A stretch of 64,000 nucleotides of DNA from contig NZ_APKE01000036.1 of assembly GCF_009835145.1 (NCBI RefSeq), positions 62,001 through 126,000 of the forward strand, in the 5' to 3' direction. Source of the DNA: Profundibacterium mesophilum KAUST100406-0324 (lineage in GTDB: Bacteria > Pseudomonadota > Alphaproteobacteria > Rhodobacterales > Rhodobacteraceae). Made by a program: the position numbers and the translations under genes. This document shows positions 1 to 9,040 of this stretch, in pieces. The stretch's first letter is position 1. The number at the start of each line of letters is the position of its first letter. A model generated the notes under the pieces. That model was given only the letters and a program-made list of their open reading frames with translations, did no database searches and was not told the DNA's origin.

Positions 1-564
1 CTGCGCTCGGCACTCGGACTGAACCAGACGCCGCCCAACATGGTACTCTCCTCGATGGCGCTCTTCATGACCTTCTTCGTGATGCAGCCGGTCTTCGAGG
101 ATGCCTGGCAGGACGGCTTGGCTCCACTGCTCGACAATTCGATCACCGAGGAGCAGGCGCTGCAACGTGTCGGCGACCCGTTCAAGACCTTCATGTTCGC
201 CAATACCCGCCCGAAGGATCTCGCGCTCTTTCGCGATCTCGCCGCGCGGCGTTCCGGCGAGACCGAGGCCGAGCCCTCGCCCGAGCCGCAGACGGCGCAG
301 GAGGCGGGCTGGCGCGAGCTGGTCCCCGCCTTCATGATCTCCGAGCTGCGCCGCGCCTTCTCGATCGGCTTCCTGATCTACCTGCCGTTCGTAGCCATCG
401 ACCTCGTCGTGGCATCGGTCCTGATGAGTGCCGGCATGATGATGCTCCCGCCCGTTCTGATTTCCCTGCCCTTCAAGGTCATATTCTTCGTTCTGATCGA
501 TGGCTGGTACATGCTGGCGGGAAGTCTCATGGAAAGCTATGCTCCCCTGGCAGGTGGCGGGTGA
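1..564 (+). CDS. fliP: Flagellar export protein FliP, C-terminal part (cut by window start)
   Basis: FliP is a core membrane subunit of the flagellar type III export gate, in a complex with FliQ and FliR. The reading frame is open from base 1; its first residues (LRSALGLNQTPPN) match the conserved FliP segment before the third membrane helix, so only the N-terminal part is missing. Visible features are a membrane segment (MALFMTFFVMQ), a periplasmic loop with an acidic, proline-rich stretch (EAEPSPEPQ), the ELRRAFSIGFLIYLPF segment and two C-terminal hydrophobic helices. The upstream rest of the flagellar cluster lies outside the window. It is followed by fliG on the same strand. Confidence 0.93.
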   Translation: MRSALGLNQTPPNMVLSSMALFMTFFVMQPVFEDAWQDGLAPLLDNSITEEQALQRVGDPFKTFMFANTRPKDLALFRDLAARRSGETEAEPSPEPQTAQEAGWRELVPAFMISELRRAFSIGFLIYLPFVAIDLVVASVLMSAGMMMLPPVLISLPFKVIFFVLIDGWYMLAGSLMESYAPLAGGG

Positions 565-595
565 GCGCCCTTATGACGAAGGAAGGACTTCCCCG

Positions 596-1651
596 ATGAG
601 CAGCCCCTCGATCAGCATGGCCGCGACGGCAGCGCGCCCCACCGCACCGCGCCGCCGGTTCCGCGGTCCCGAGAAGGCCGCGATCCTGTTCCTGTGTCTC
701 GGTGAGGAACGCGGCTCGTCGCTGATGAAGAAACTGTCCGAGGACGACATCCAGAAGATCACCCGTGCGATGTCCGGCCTCGGGACGATCTCGGCCGAGC
801 AGGTCGAGGAGGTGATGGCCGAGTTCTCCGACCACCTGACCAACGGGGGCGGCGTCGTCGGCTCCTTCGCTGTGGCCGAGAACCTGTTGCGCAGTTTCCT
901 GCCCAACGACAAGGTCAACAACATCCTCAAGGACATCCGCGGACCGATGCGCGAGCGCGACCTGTGGTCGAAGTTCAGCAACCTGCACGAAACGGTCATC
1001 GCGAATTTCCTCAAGGGCGAGCACGAGCAGACGGCGGCGGTCATCCTGACGAATGTCAGCGCCGAGATCGCCGCGAAGGTCCTGCCGCATCTCGACCGCG
1101 AGAAGGCCCGCAACATCATCGAACGGATGATCCGGATCGAGGCGGTGCCGCATCACATGATGAAGGAAATCGAGGAGACGCTGCAAAGCGACGTCATGGC
1201 CGCCTCCTCGCAGCCTACCTCCACCGAGATGCAGCAACGCATGGCGGATCTCTTCAACAGGCTCGACCAGACCCTCTTCGAGGAGTTGAGCCCGGTCCTC
1301 GAGGAACGCGTGCCCGAACAGTTCCTGAGCATTCGCCAGAAGATGTTCACCTTCGACGACCTCGTGCGCCTCGACGCCCAAAGCCTGGCGCGCGTGATCC
1401 GGAACCTGCAGGGCAATACGCTGCCGCTGGCGCTGCGCGGTGCAAGCAAGGAGCTGCGCGATCACTTCCTCAATGCGCTGCCGGGCCGGTCGCGCGACAT
1501 GTTGCTGGACGAGATGAACCTGATGGGCCCGGTGCGCGGACGCGAGGCGCGTGCGGCGCAGACCGAGATCGTCGATGTGGCCAAGGATCTTGCCGAGGAA
1601 GGGATCATCGTCCTGCCGCTGGCCGACGAGGATGACGAGATGCTCGACTGA
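596..1651 (+). CDS. fliG: Flagellar motor switch protein FliG
   Basis: FliG (351 aa) is the C-ring protein that couples torque from the MotAB stators to the rotor and takes part in direction or stop control. The N-terminal region has the FRGPEKAAILFLCLG segment, the middle domain carries the GEHEQTAAVIL motif (the EHPQT motif of the family), and the C-terminal domain has the MFTFDDLVRLD segment that leads into the torque helix. The start chosen is the ATG at 596, preceded by an AAGGAAGG ribosome-binding site; an earlier in-frame start at 500 would overlap fliP. The tail ends in an acidic run (DEDDEMLD). It is convergent with the DUF1217 gene. Confidence 0.95.
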   Translation: MSSPSISMAATAARPTAPRRRFRGPEKAAILFLCLGEERGSSLMKKLSEDDIQKITRAMSGLGTISAEQVEEVMAEFSDHLTNGGGVVGSFAVAENLLRSFLPNDKVNNILKDIRGPMRERDLWSKFSNLHETVIANFLKGEHEQTAAVILTNVSAEIAAKVLPHLDREKARNIIERMIRIEAVPHHMMKEIEETLQSDVMAASSQPTSTEMQQRMADLFNRLDQTLFEELSPVLEERVPEQFLSIRQKMFTFDDLVRLDAQSLARVIRNLQGNTLPLALRGASKELRDHFLNALPGRSRDMLLDEMNLMGPVRGREARAAQTEIVDVAKDLAEEGIIVLPLADEDDEMLD

Positions 1652-1750
1652 CCCCCCGGGCCCGTGATCCGGTCGGCGTGGTCCGGTCGCCCCTCCGGGC
1701 GCGTTTGCACGGCGTTGCTCGGACGATGTCGGGGCGGTGCCCGGGCAGCG

Positions 1751-2575
1751 CTACCTGTAGCGTATCGGCGAGGCGGTGATCGCCTCGATGTTCAGCGTGA
1801 TCGGGGTGAACCCACCCCCTGCCCCGGCCTGCACCGCGCCTCTCATCAGCTGGACGGCGGCGTTGCTGGCCAGACGCTCGGTGTCGAGCGCGTCCGACAC
1901 CGCGACGAACTTGCGCTCGAGCTTGCGCACCTCCGCCGGGTCCTGCAGCTTCTCGAGGTCGAACTTCTTGGTGAAGAGCGCGGCCTGCCTGTCGATGTCG
2001 AGCCCTGCCGCGCTGTCGGGAATGCCCAGGGCGCGGCGCATGAAGCGGCTCAAGTCGGCATTCTTGAGGATGTCGAACGGCGTCTCGATCTTCGTCGCCG
2101 CAGCCCGGAACTCGAGCACGATGCCCAAGGTCTCGTTCTGCTCGGTCTGGGCGTTGATGAACTGGCGATCGACGAAACGGTCCACCATGCGCTCCTGCCA
2201 CTTGAACAGGATGGTGTTCAGGTTGCCGGTGCCGTCGGTGCCGAAGCCGAGCTCCTGGTACATCTCGCGGAAGCGCGGATCGCTGAGCCGGTTGACCAGC
2301 GCATCCGGCTCCTCGATGTTGCTCTTGAGCATTTTCCCGATGAGTGCCTTGCCGAAGATCTGGTCTTCCAGATCGAAGGCCTTCATCACGAAAGTGTAGA
2401 GTTCGCGATCCTCGATCAGCTGATCGACCGTCTCGACATCGGCGATGCGCTCGCGAAAGGCGTTGATGGACCTGGCATTCTGAACCGTGTTGCGGATCAG
2501 CTCCTCCTGCCGGTCGCGGGTCGCATCGACCAGCGACAGTCCAAGCTGGGTGCTCAGACCGCCAAGGGGTATCAC
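1751..2575 (-). CDS. DUF1217-family flagellar cluster protein
   Basis: This 274-residue soluble protein has no signal peptide and matches what I know of the DUF1217 family, which sits in flagellar clusters of Rhodobacterales and Rhizobiales. Its biochemical role is not established; it may be cytoplasmic and linked to flagellin output. Recognisable parts are the internal pattern of short helical repeats (DLEDQIFGKALIGKMLKS, ALVNRLSDPRFREM) and the FDILKNADLSRFMRRALGIP segment. The GTG start at 2575 overlaps the flbT stop (GTGA), so it is translationally coupled as the last gene of the flagellin-flaF-flbT-DUF1217 unit. Confidence 0.8.
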   Translation of the reverse strand: MIPLGGLSTQLGLSLVDATRDRQEELIRNTVQNARSINAFRERIADVETVDQLIEDRELYTFVMKAFDLEDQIFGKALIGKMLKSNIEEPDALVNRLSDPRFREMYQELGFGTDGTGNLNTILFKWQERMVDRFVDRQFINAQTEQNETLGIVLEFRAAATKIETPFDILKNADLSRFMRRALGIPDSAAGLDIDRQAALFTKKFDLEKLQDPAEVRKLERKFVAVSDALDTERLASNAAVQLMRGAVQAGAGGGFTPITLNIEAITASPIRYR

Positions 2576-3039
2576 CGCGCATACTCCGACACGGCGGGCG
2601 CGGCGGCGGGCGGCGCCGGCATGTCGAAATCGTCGCGCACGGCCTGTCCGACCTTGAAGGTCAGAAGCTCCGCCTCGTAGCGCATCACCGGGCGCAGGGC
2701 CCGCAACGCCTTGTAGTAGTCGGAGAGCGAGACGAAGCTGGCCGCCTCGAAAATCTGGGACAGGTTCGAGCCACCGAAGATCGTGGCCAGCGTCGCGAGA
2801 TCCTTCTGGATCACCGGCACGAGCTTGTCGCGCAGGTTGGCGCGCACGAGGACGCACTGGATGAGATAATAGACCCGGCTCACCGGCGTCGCGGCGTCGC
2901 CTTCGTCCAGAAGGTCATGCCCGCGCACCACGTCGGCGTGGCTTTCGATGATCATCACGTGGCGGCGGCTCGAATTGCGCATCTCGCAACCGTTCACGAT
3001 GATCTTCTCGTCGGGCTTGAGCGTGAGTTTGAGTGCCAT
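2572..3039 (-). CDS. flbT: Flagellin mRNA regulator FlbT
   Basis: FlbT (155 aa) is the alphaproteobacterial post-transcriptional regulator of flagellin; in Caulobacter it binds the 5' untranslated region of flagellin mRNA and controls its stability. The start MALKLTLKPDEKIIVNGCEM and the following RHVMIIESHADVVRG, then YYLIQCVLVR, are typical of the family. The C-terminal end is extended by an alanine/proline-rich tail. It follows flaF by three bases and overlaps the DUF1217 gene, so the three are one operon behind the flagellin gene. Confidence 0.92.
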   Translation of the reverse strand: MALKLTLKPDEKIIVNGCEMRNSSRRHVMIIESHADVVRGHDLLDEGDAATPVSRVYYLIQCVLVRANLRDKLVPVIQKDLATLATIFGGSNLSQIFEAASFVSLSDYYKALRALRPVMRYEAELLTFKVGQAVRDDFDMPAPPAAAPAVSEYAR

Positions 3040-3042
3040 GAT

Positions 3043-3441
3043 TTATCCCCTGGGACCGGGCGCCTGGCCGGACAGGCCGGCGGCGATGTTTCGATTGACG
3101 TCGAGCAGAGCCATCACGCCGGTGCCGCCTCCAAGGACGACAGCGGTCTGGCGGTCGACCCAAAGCGAGATCGACAGGAGCTGCGCGCGCAATGCGGCGG
3201 GCAGGTTGTTGCCCGGCGTCGCGAGATCGAATTTCAGGGCGGTCCAGAAGGCCTGGTTGTCGGTCAGCGTCTGGCGCAACCCGTCCGAGAGGATGGACAG
3301 GCGGTCGGATCGTGTCTCCGATCGGTCGAATCTCCGGGCGTCGCGTTCCAAACCACCAATGATGCGCGAGAAGATGCGGCGCTCGATCTGGCGGGGAGAT
3401 TCACTTTCCCTGATCGTCTTCTTGTATGCGTTGATGCTCAT
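3043..3441 (-). CDS. flaF: Flagellin secretion/regulation protein FlaF
   Basis: FlaF (132 aa) works with FlbT to control flagellin production and is needed for flagellin secretion in Caulobacter and Rhizobium relatives. The family signature is visible in the N-terminal AYKKTIRESESPRQIERRIF, the central NQAFWTALKFDL and the LLSISLWVDRQTAVVL segment. The C-terminal tail is short and glycine/proline rich. It lies downstream of the flagellin gene behind a strong hairpin (3496-3528) and directly upstream of flbT. Confidence 0.92.
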   Translation of the reverse strand: MSINAYKKTIRESESPRQIERRIFSRIIGGLERDARRFDRSETRSDRLSILSDGLRQTLTDNQAFWTALKFDLATPGNNLPAALRAQLLSISLWVDRQTAVVLGGGTGVMALLDVNRNIAAGLSGQAPGPRG

Positions 3442-3495
3442 TTGCGTTCTGCTCTGTTATATGCCCGCAATTCTATGCGGTGAATGGCGCGGATT

Positions 3496-3528
3496 GGCGG
3501 CGCCCGCCTCACGTGGACGGGCGCCGCC
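3496..3528 (-). terminator. Hairpin between flagellin and flaF
   Basis: Perfect 11-bp inverted repeat (arms 3496-3506 and 3518-3528, 11-base loop) just after the flagellin stop codon. No T-tract follows on the minus strand, so it may be a partial terminator or a 3' mRNA-stabilising hairpin that lets flagellin be made in excess over FlaF and FlbT. Confidence 0.6.
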
Positions 3529-3535
3529 GAGGGCC

Positions 3536-4372
3536 TTAGCGGAACAGGCTCAGGATGTTCTGCGGCGCCTGGTTGGCGATCGACAGAGCCTGGGTCGAGA
3601 GCTGCTGCTGGACCTGGAGCGACTGAAGGCGCGCGGCCTCCTCTTCCATGTCCGCATCGACCATGGAGCCGATGCCGCTGTCGAGCTTGTCCGAGAGCGC
3701 AGTCAGGAAGTCCTGCTGCGTCTCGATGGTCTTTTCCGACACGCCGAGCGTGGTGGCCGCGTCGATGGCCGTGGCAAGCTGCGATTCTGCTTCGACAAGG
3801 TCAGCCTGGATCGTGATCGTTTCATCCGTCACGTCGATGGCGCGCATGGCGGTCGCGACGGCCTGCAGATCAACCTTGGCGAAATCCATCGTGGTCGGAG
3901 CCTGGAATGCACCGGTGCCATCGCGGGTAATGCCGGTCACGGCAGTGATCGTATCACCAACGGTTGCCGAGAACATGCTGGAGCCGTTGAAGGTCGACTG
4001 GCTGATGGTTGCATCCATGCGGTCGGCAAGTGCGGTCAGTTCTTTCTGAACTTCGGCACGGTCCACGCCCTCACCCTGGGCAAAGGCCACGCGCTCGACG
4101 AACTGCTCGGCGAGATCGGAAACGGTCTCGGCACCGAGACGGCCCGTGGAAACCACGTTCTTCGTCAGGGTCAGGCCTTCGTTCACGGCCTTCGTCATGC
4201 CGCTGTCGCCCTTCATCGTCTCGGAGATGGAGAAGTAGGCGGCGTTGTCCTTACCCGAGGCGACCTTGAGACCCGAAGAGATGCGGTCCTGGGTGTTGGA
4301 GAGGTTGGAGTTGATGTTACGCAGGGTCGAGAGTGCGTTCATCGCGGAGTTGTTCGTGAGAATGGAAGACAT
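3536..4372 (-). CDS. fliC: Flagellin
   Basis: The filament subunit (278 aa). The conserved N-terminal D0/D1 helices (SSILTNNSAMNALSTLRNIN, then NTQDRISSGLKVASGKDNAA) and the C-terminal D1/D0 helices ending NQAPQNILSLFR are both present. The middle is short (about residues 130-190), so the protein lacks large surface D2/D3 domains, as is usual for Rhodobacteraceae flagellins. The ATG has a GGAGAAG ribosome-binding site. Only one flagellin gene is seen here. It heads the flagellin-flaF-flbT-DUF1217 operon, implying post-transcriptional control by FlbT/FlaF. Confidence 0.95.
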   Translation of the reverse strand: MSSILTNNSAMNALSTLRNINSNLSNTQDRISSGLKVASGKDNAAYFSISETMKGDSGMTKAVNEGLTLTKNVVSTGRLGAETVSDLAEQFVERVAFAQGEGVDRAEVQKELTALADRMDATISQSTFNGSSMFSATVGDTITAVTGITRDGTGAFQAPTTMDFAKVDLQAVATAMRAIDVTDETITIQADLVEAESQLATAIDAATTLGVSEKTIETQQDFLTALSDKLDSGIGSMVDADMEEEAARLQSLQVQQQLSTQALSIANQAPQNILSLFR

Positions 4373-4479
4373 GTTCTTCTCCGTATTGTCGGTTCACGAG
4401 AATTCCGTCTTTCTGACAGAAGAGGTTCGTGGTTAATCACGAGCCATGTATTTCCGGGGGGCTGGGCGAAATTAAGGCA

Positions 4480-4950
4480 TCAGTAAGACGTATCGAGCCG
4501 TGGTTTCCGGGCAACGGAAACCTCCCGCTTCTTCCCTTCGGATCCGTAGACGCCGGCCGTATGGTGACGGTCGCGTATTCTTGTAACCTCTTGCTGCACG
4601 CTGCGCGTGGCATCGATCATCCGCTCCAGAAGAGCGCTGTCCCTGCGCGCCAGGGCGCCCAGATCCTCAAGCGGGGCACGCAGCGCCTCGCCCGGGATCG
4701 GCGGCTCCTGTTCGAGCTTTTCGACGAGCGCGCTCTTCTCTTCGAACAGGGCCTCGAGCGCCTCGAACTCGCGCGCCTCGATGGCCGCGATCTCGCGGGT
4801 CAGGACGGCACTGAGCGCGTCGATCATCCTCACGCCCGGATGGGCCTCTACCTGTTCCTCGGGGGTGCCGGCCTCGTCGAGCGCGTCCTGCCCGCCTGCC
4901 GCGCCGTCTTGCGCGCTTGCGCAGGAAATGTTCCGATCGGTCATGCTCAC
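4480..4950 (-). CDS. FlgN-like flagellar export chaperone (probable)
   Basis: A 156-residue cytoplasmic, mostly helical protein with a long coiled-coil stretch (residues about 45-125: LTREIAAIEAREFEALEALF, then EEKSALVEKLE). Position after flgK-flgL-flgI-flgJ and the helical layout fit FlgN, the export chaperone of the hook-filament junction proteins FlgK and FlgL, but overall identity is weak, so this is an inference. The GTG start at 4950 overlaps the flgJ stop (GTGA); an ATG at 4944 is the alternative. The C-terminal end is basic. Confidence 0.6.
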   Translation of the reverse strand: MSMTDRNISCASAQDGAAGGQDALDEAGTPEEQVEAHPGVRMIDALSAVLTREIAAIEAREFEALEALFEEKSALVEKLEQEPPIPGEALRAPLEDLGALARRDSALLERMIDATRSVQQEVTRIRDRHHTAGVYGSEGKKREVSVARKPRLDTSY

Positions 4951-5249
4951 CCCTTCGCCGTGCCGTAGGCGGACATTGCCACGCCAACGCTTTGTGCTAT
5001 TCCGGTGCGCCCCTGCGCGGCAATCTCGTCCGCGACGGCACGGGCGAGAAAGCCCCGCCAGGTCTTCTCGGCATCACCGCCGCCAAAGCTTCCGATATCG
5101 ACATTGCTCATCATCTGCTCGACCGCCTGGGTCAGGAAGACCGCCTCGAACTCGCGGGCCGTGCGGCTCTCGTCGCTCTCGCGGCGCGGGGAGTGATGCG
5201 CGCCGGAGGTCTGCGCCACCGGTCGCTGGGTGATCGTCATGCTGTCCAT
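4947..5249 (-). CDS. flgJ: Rod-binding protein FlgJ (single-domain)
   Basis: This 100-residue protein is the N-terminal rod-binding domain of FlgJ only; it acts as the rod cap or scaffold in the periplasm. The motif AREFEAVFLTQAVEQMMSNV and the following WRGFLARAVADEIAAQG segment are characteristic. The muramidase domain of enterobacterial FlgJ is absent, as is normal in Alphaproteobacteria, so peptidoglycan cutting must come from a separate enzyme not seen here. It overlaps the flgI stop by one base (TGATG). Confidence 0.88.
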   Translation of the reverse strand: MDSMTITQRPVAQTSGAHHSPRRESDESRTAREFEAVFLTQAVEQMMSNVDIGSFGGGDAEKTWRGFLARAVADEIAAQGRTGIAQSVGVAMSAYGTAKG

Positions 5250-6367
5250 CAGATGATCTCCAGATCGGCATGAAGCGCGCCGGCGGCCTTGATCGCTTGC
5301 AGGATCGAGATCGTCTCGGTCGCACCGACCCCGATCGCATTGAGCCCGTCGACAAGGCGCTGCAGGCTGACATCCCCCTCCAGCAGGCTGAAATAGGCGT
5401 CGTTCTCGACAACGCTGACATCGGTCTGCGGCACGACCACCGTCGTTCCGCCGATCGAGATCGGCTCGGGTTGGCTAACCTCGATATTCTCCTTGACCTT
5501 CACCGTCAGGCCGCCCTGGCTGACCGCGACCATGTCGATGCGGACATTCGCGCCGATGACGATCGTGCCGGAGCGGGCGTCGATGACGACCTTGGCCACG
5601 CTGTCGGGCTTGACCGTGAGCGTCTCGATCCTTGCGAGAAGCTCCGGCAGGTCCGTCTTGGCCCCGTTGCGCACCTCGACCGTTCCCGAATCCAGCGCCG
5701 TTGCCAGCCCGTTGCCCAAGGCGCGGTTGATCGCCTCCTCGATCCGCATCGCGGTCGTGAAATCGGGCACCCTGAGCGCGACGCGGATGCTGTCGAGACT
5801 GTTGAAGGCGAAGTCGATCTCGTTCTCGACCGTCGCGCCGTTCTCGATCCGCGCGACGGTCGGCACGCCTTCGACGATCGAGGCGTTGGCGCCCTGGGCG
5901 GCATATCCCGCGACCGCGATCGGGCCCTGTGCAACCGCGTAGACCTCCCCATCGGCGCCGGAAAGCGGCGTTACGATCAAGGTTCCGCCCCGAAGGCTGG
6001 ACGCGTCACCGAGCGAGGAGACGACAACGTCGATGGTCGCGCCGCGCCGTGCGAAGGGCGGCAGCATCGCCGTGACCATGACGGCCGCGGTGTTCGTCGT
6101 CTTCATGCTGTCGCCCGACAGGTTGCCCACGCCGAGCCGTTCCAGCATCCCTTCGATGGATTTTTCCGTGAAGGGCGCGTTGCGCAGCCTGTCGCCGGTT
6201 CCGTTCAACCCGACCACGAGGCCGTAGCCCACCAGCTGGTTCTCCCGGACCCCTTCGAAGCTCGCGATGTCCTTGATCCTCACCTCGGCCGCCGCGGGGG
6301 CACCGAGCGCAGCCGCGCCCAGCAGGACCGCGATGGCCAGGGTCTTGAGGGTGAAGGGGGTGCGCAT
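5249..6367 (-). CDS. flgI: Flagellar P-ring protein FlgI
   Basis: FlgI (372 aa) forms the periplasmic P-ring around the rod in the peptidoglycan layer. A signal peptide (KTLAIAVLLGAAALGAPAAA) precedes the mature start EVRIKDIASFEGVRENQLVG, a family hallmark, as is GYGLVVGLNGTGDRLRNAPF. The C-terminal part keeps the VSLQRLVDGLNAIGVGATET segment. It is translationally coupled to flgJ. A 123-base gap separates it from flgL. Confidence 0.95.
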   Translation of the reverse strand: MRTPFTLKTLAIAVLLGAAALGAPAAAEVRIKDIASFEGVRENQLVGYGLVVGLNGTGDRLRNAPFTEKSIEGMLERLGVGNLSGDSMKTTNTAAVMVTAMLPPFARRGATIDVVVSSLGDASSLRGGTLIVTPLSGADGEVYAVAQGPIAVAGYAAQGANASIVEGVPTVARIENGATVENEIDFAFNSLDSIRVALRVPDFTTAMRIEEAINRALGNGLATALDSGTVEVRNGAKTDLPELLARIETLTVKPDSVAKVVIDARSGTIVIGANVRIDMVAVSQGGLTVKVKENIEVSQPEPISIGGTTVVVPQTDVSVVENDAYFSLLEGDVSLQRLVDGLNAIGVGATETISILQAIKAAGALHADLEII

Positions 6368-6490
6368 CTTTGTCCTGCCGGTGCTCTATTCTTGCTCTAT
6401 ACAAGAACAATCGGACTTTATTCATCCCAAGACAAGAACTTGCCGCACCTCCTTCACCCGATTGGCGGCTTTGTTGTAGCTTTGCATCCC

Positions 6491-7573
6491 TCAGCGCATG
6501 TAGTTGGCGAAGGACAGGCGCGAGAGGCGTGCGGTGATCGAATAGGTCGCCTCGAGCTGGGTCTGCAGCTGCGCGACGCGGGTCGCGGCCTCGTAGGTGT
6601 CGACCCCCTCCAGCGACAGGATCTGGCTATTGTAGAGATCCGACCGATCCGTCTGTGCGCGAATGGTGAAATCGAGCGTCTTCTGCTGACTGCCAAGCTT
6701 CACCTCGCTTTGCAGGACATCGGCAAGACCGCTCGCCATCGCATCCACCGCCGAGGAGGTCCATGCCTCGTAGGCCCCGTCATCGGCGATCGATTGCGCG
6801 TCGGTTCCAGCCAGCATCGACAGACCGCGGATGAGATCCCGGAAGCCCTGGTCATTCGCCTGAACGCCGTATTCGAGCGTCTCGTTTTCCTCGATGCGGG
6901 TCTGCAGGCGAGGCACCGGCGCGCCCGAGGCATCGAGGCGGGGAGCACCGTTGTAGAAGGTCGCCTCGAAATTGCGTGCGGGATCGGGGTCGGCATCCGC
7001 GAAGATACCCTCGATCTCGGCGATCTTGGCCGCGGCATCCGCCGCCGAGGCGATGCCCCCGCCGATCACTTCGTCGATGACATCCTTGGGTGCGCGCCCG
7101 GTCCCTGCATTCACCTCGCCGTAGCGCTGGACGGGGGTCGCATCCACGGCGATGCCGGCGAAGAGCTGCGCGCCGTTATAGCCCGTGTTGAGCTGCGAGG
7201 TGATCTGCTCGAGCGCCTGGCGCGCGAGGCCCTGGATCGCGCCGAGGGTTCCGGCCCGTGCACCGCGATTGGCGACGGCGAGGTCGAGGACCTCCTGCCC
7301 GGTCTCGCGAATCGCCCCGAGGGTCTCGGCGGTCAGATCGAGCCGGCTTTGCAGAACCGTGTTGGCAACCATCAGCCCCTCGTTGCGGTCCATGCGCGCA
7401 CGCAGGCCGAGCGCCTCGGCCGAGCGGATGCCGATGCTCTTGTAGGGATCGCTCATCAGGCCGGTGGAGACTTCCCGGGATGCCGCCTCCAGCTTTCCGG
7501 CGACTTCGGCCGTCTGCCTCTGGCGGCTGAGCAGGGTGTAGAGGGTCGAGGTTGTATTGACGTTGATCGACAT
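6491..7573 (-). CDS. flgL: Hook-filament junction protein FlgL (HAP3)
   Basis: FlgL (360 aa) is the second hook-associated junction protein, between FlgK and the filament, and is exported by the flagellar type III apparatus. It has the flagellin-like N-terminal helix (LYTLLSRQRQTAEVAGKLEA, then REVSTGLMSDP) and a C-terminal helix ending in TARLSRLSFANYMR. The size is within the family range. It lies 14 bases downstream of flgK in the flgE-K-L-I-J series. Confidence 0.9.
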   Translation of the reverse strand: MSINVNTTSTLYTLLSRQRQTAEVAGKLEAASREVSTGLMSDPYKSIGIRSAEALGLRARMDRNEGLMVANTVLQSRLDLTAETLGAIRETGQEVLDLAVANRGARAGTLGAIQGLARQALEQITSQLNTGYNGAQLFAGIAVDATPVQRYGEVNAGTGRAPKDVIDEVIGGGIASAADAAAKIAEIEGIFADADPDPARNFEATFYNGAPRLDASGAPVPRLQTRIEENETLEYGVQANDQGFRDLIRGLSMLAGTDAQSIADDGAYEAWTSSAVDAMASGLADVLQSEVKLGSQQKTLDFTIRAQTDRSDLYNSQILSLEGVDTYEAATRVAQLQTQLEATYSITARLSRLSFANYMR

Positions 7574-7587
7574 TGCCGGACCTTTCG

Positions 7588-9000
7588 TTAGCGGATCGCC
7601 GCGAGCAGCGTTTCCATCATGTCATCGAGGGTGCGCATCACTTGCGAATTGGCGGCATAGGATTGCTCGACCGCCATCAGCTGCTGCAATTCCTCGTCGA
7701 TATTGACGCCCTGCAATCCCGCGCGGGCATGGGCGATCGTCTCGGTGCCGAGGGCGAGGCTTTCGGCCTGCGTCTCTGCATCGACGCGCACCGCGTGCTG
7801 CTCTGCCATCAGGCCGGCGGCGTAATCGGTCATCGTGATCCCGGTTCCCAGGCCCGCGGCCGGATCATAGGCGACCGGTCCGCTCAGCAAATCCGAATAG
7901 GCGGTGATCTGCGTCGAATCCCCAGCATATCCGGGCGTGGCCGCCGAAACGCCATCGCGCAGGCGCCACAGCGCACCGCCCGCCTCGGGACGCACCGCGT
8001 CGTTGACGGTGATGCGCCCGGCCAGACCCTCGCGGGAGGCCGGATCGTAGGCCGCGCCCGCATCGGTGAAGAGCCCCGGCGAGCCTGCAAGCCCTTCGGC
8101 CATTTCGAAGCCGGCCACGAGCGCGCCGGCCATCTCGTCGAGCTGGAGCTCCATCTGTGGCAGGATCGCGTTGCGCAGCTCGATCTCGCCGGCGAGCCGT
8201 CCCTCGCCGAAGCCGCGCACACCCGTCTCGCCGGGGGTGATCTCGGAGGCCCCGGCAAAGAGCGCACCGCTCGCGGCGTCGAAGCTGATCGTCGTGACCT
8301 GCGTTCCGGCAACCAGTTCGGCGCCCGACCGGGTCCGCAGCTCGGCCCGCCCGGCGGCGTCGCGCTCAAGCGTGAAATCCATGACCTGCGCGATCCCGTC
8401 GAGACGGGTGGCAAGCTGATCCTCGAGGACTGCCATGCGGCGGCTGCCCTTCTCCTCGATGGCGATCTGCCGGTTGATCTCGCCGACCTCGCCGAGCATG
8501 CCGTTCACCACCTCGACCTCGCCGACGATCCGGGCGGTCACGGCGGCCGTCGTCTCCTTCAGGTCGCGCGATGCCTTGTTCAGCGAGCGCGTCATCCCGT
8601 CCGCCGCGTCGAGCACGTTGCGCTGCAGCGCGGGATCGGCGGGATTGGCCGACAGCAGATCGAAGCTCGATTGCAATCCCGTCATCCGCGCCGACACCGT
8701 GCCCTCGGTGCCGGGCGATCCGAGCTTGGCGGTATAGGCATCGAGCAGCTCGGCAACCGTATCCTGCCGCGCCACGCGCCCCGTCTCGAGACGGTATTCG
8801 CGGTCGAGCGCGGCGTTCATCTCGCGCTGGACGGCAGCGACCCGCACGCCGGAGGCATCGCCGACGGAATCGAGGGTCAGACCGCGCCGGGTGTATTCGG
8901 GCCGGTCGGCATTGGATATGTTGTTCGATGTGACCTCCGCCCACCGTCCGGTCACTGTAAGAGCGGAGCGGGCCGCATTGAAGGCGCTTGCGATGCTCAT
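7588..9000 (-). CDS. flgK: Hook-filament junction protein FlgK (HAP1)
   Basis: FlgK (470 aa) is the first junction zone protein placed on the hook. Visible family features are the N-terminal NAARSALTVTGRWAEVTSNN and NISNADRPEYTRRGL segment shared by rod/hook proteins, and the C-terminal GVNIDEELQQLMAVEQSYAA motif followed by the helix NSQVMRTLDDMMETLL. It sits between flgE and flgL, and its chaperone may be the FlgN-like protein at 4480-4950. Confidence 0.94.
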   Translation of the reverse strand: MSIASAFNAARSALTVTGRWAEVTSNNISNADRPEYTRRGLTLDSVGDASGVRVAAVQREMNAALDREYRLETGRVARQDTVAELLDAYTAKLGSPGTEGTVSARMTGLQSSFDLLSANPADPALQRNVLDAADGMTRSLNKASRDLKETTAAVTARIVGEVEVVNGMLGEVGEINRQIAIEEKGSRRMAVLEDQLATRLDGIAQVMDFTLERDAAGRAELRTRSGAELVAGTQVTTISFDAASGALFAGASEITPGETGVRGFGEGRLAGEIELRNAILPQMELQLDEMAGALVAGFEMAEGLAGSPGLFTDAGAAYDPASREGLAGRITVNDAVRPEAGGALWRLRDGVSAATPGYAGDSTQITAYSDLLSGPVAYDPAAGLGTGITMTDYAAGLMAEQHAVRVDAETQAESLALGTETIAHARAGLQGVNIDEELQQLMAVEQSYAANSQVMRTLDDMMETLLAAIR

Positions 9001-9040
9001 CGGTGCATCTCCTTAATCGGGATGGTGGGCGGCCGGGCGA

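Noticed and set aside
5270-7591. A 773-codon open frame on the plus strand opposite flgI, flgL and the end of flgK
   Set aside because: It lies antisense to well-recognised flagellar genes, is rich in Arg/His/Asp/Gly as GC-rich shadow frames are, and has no domain-like features.
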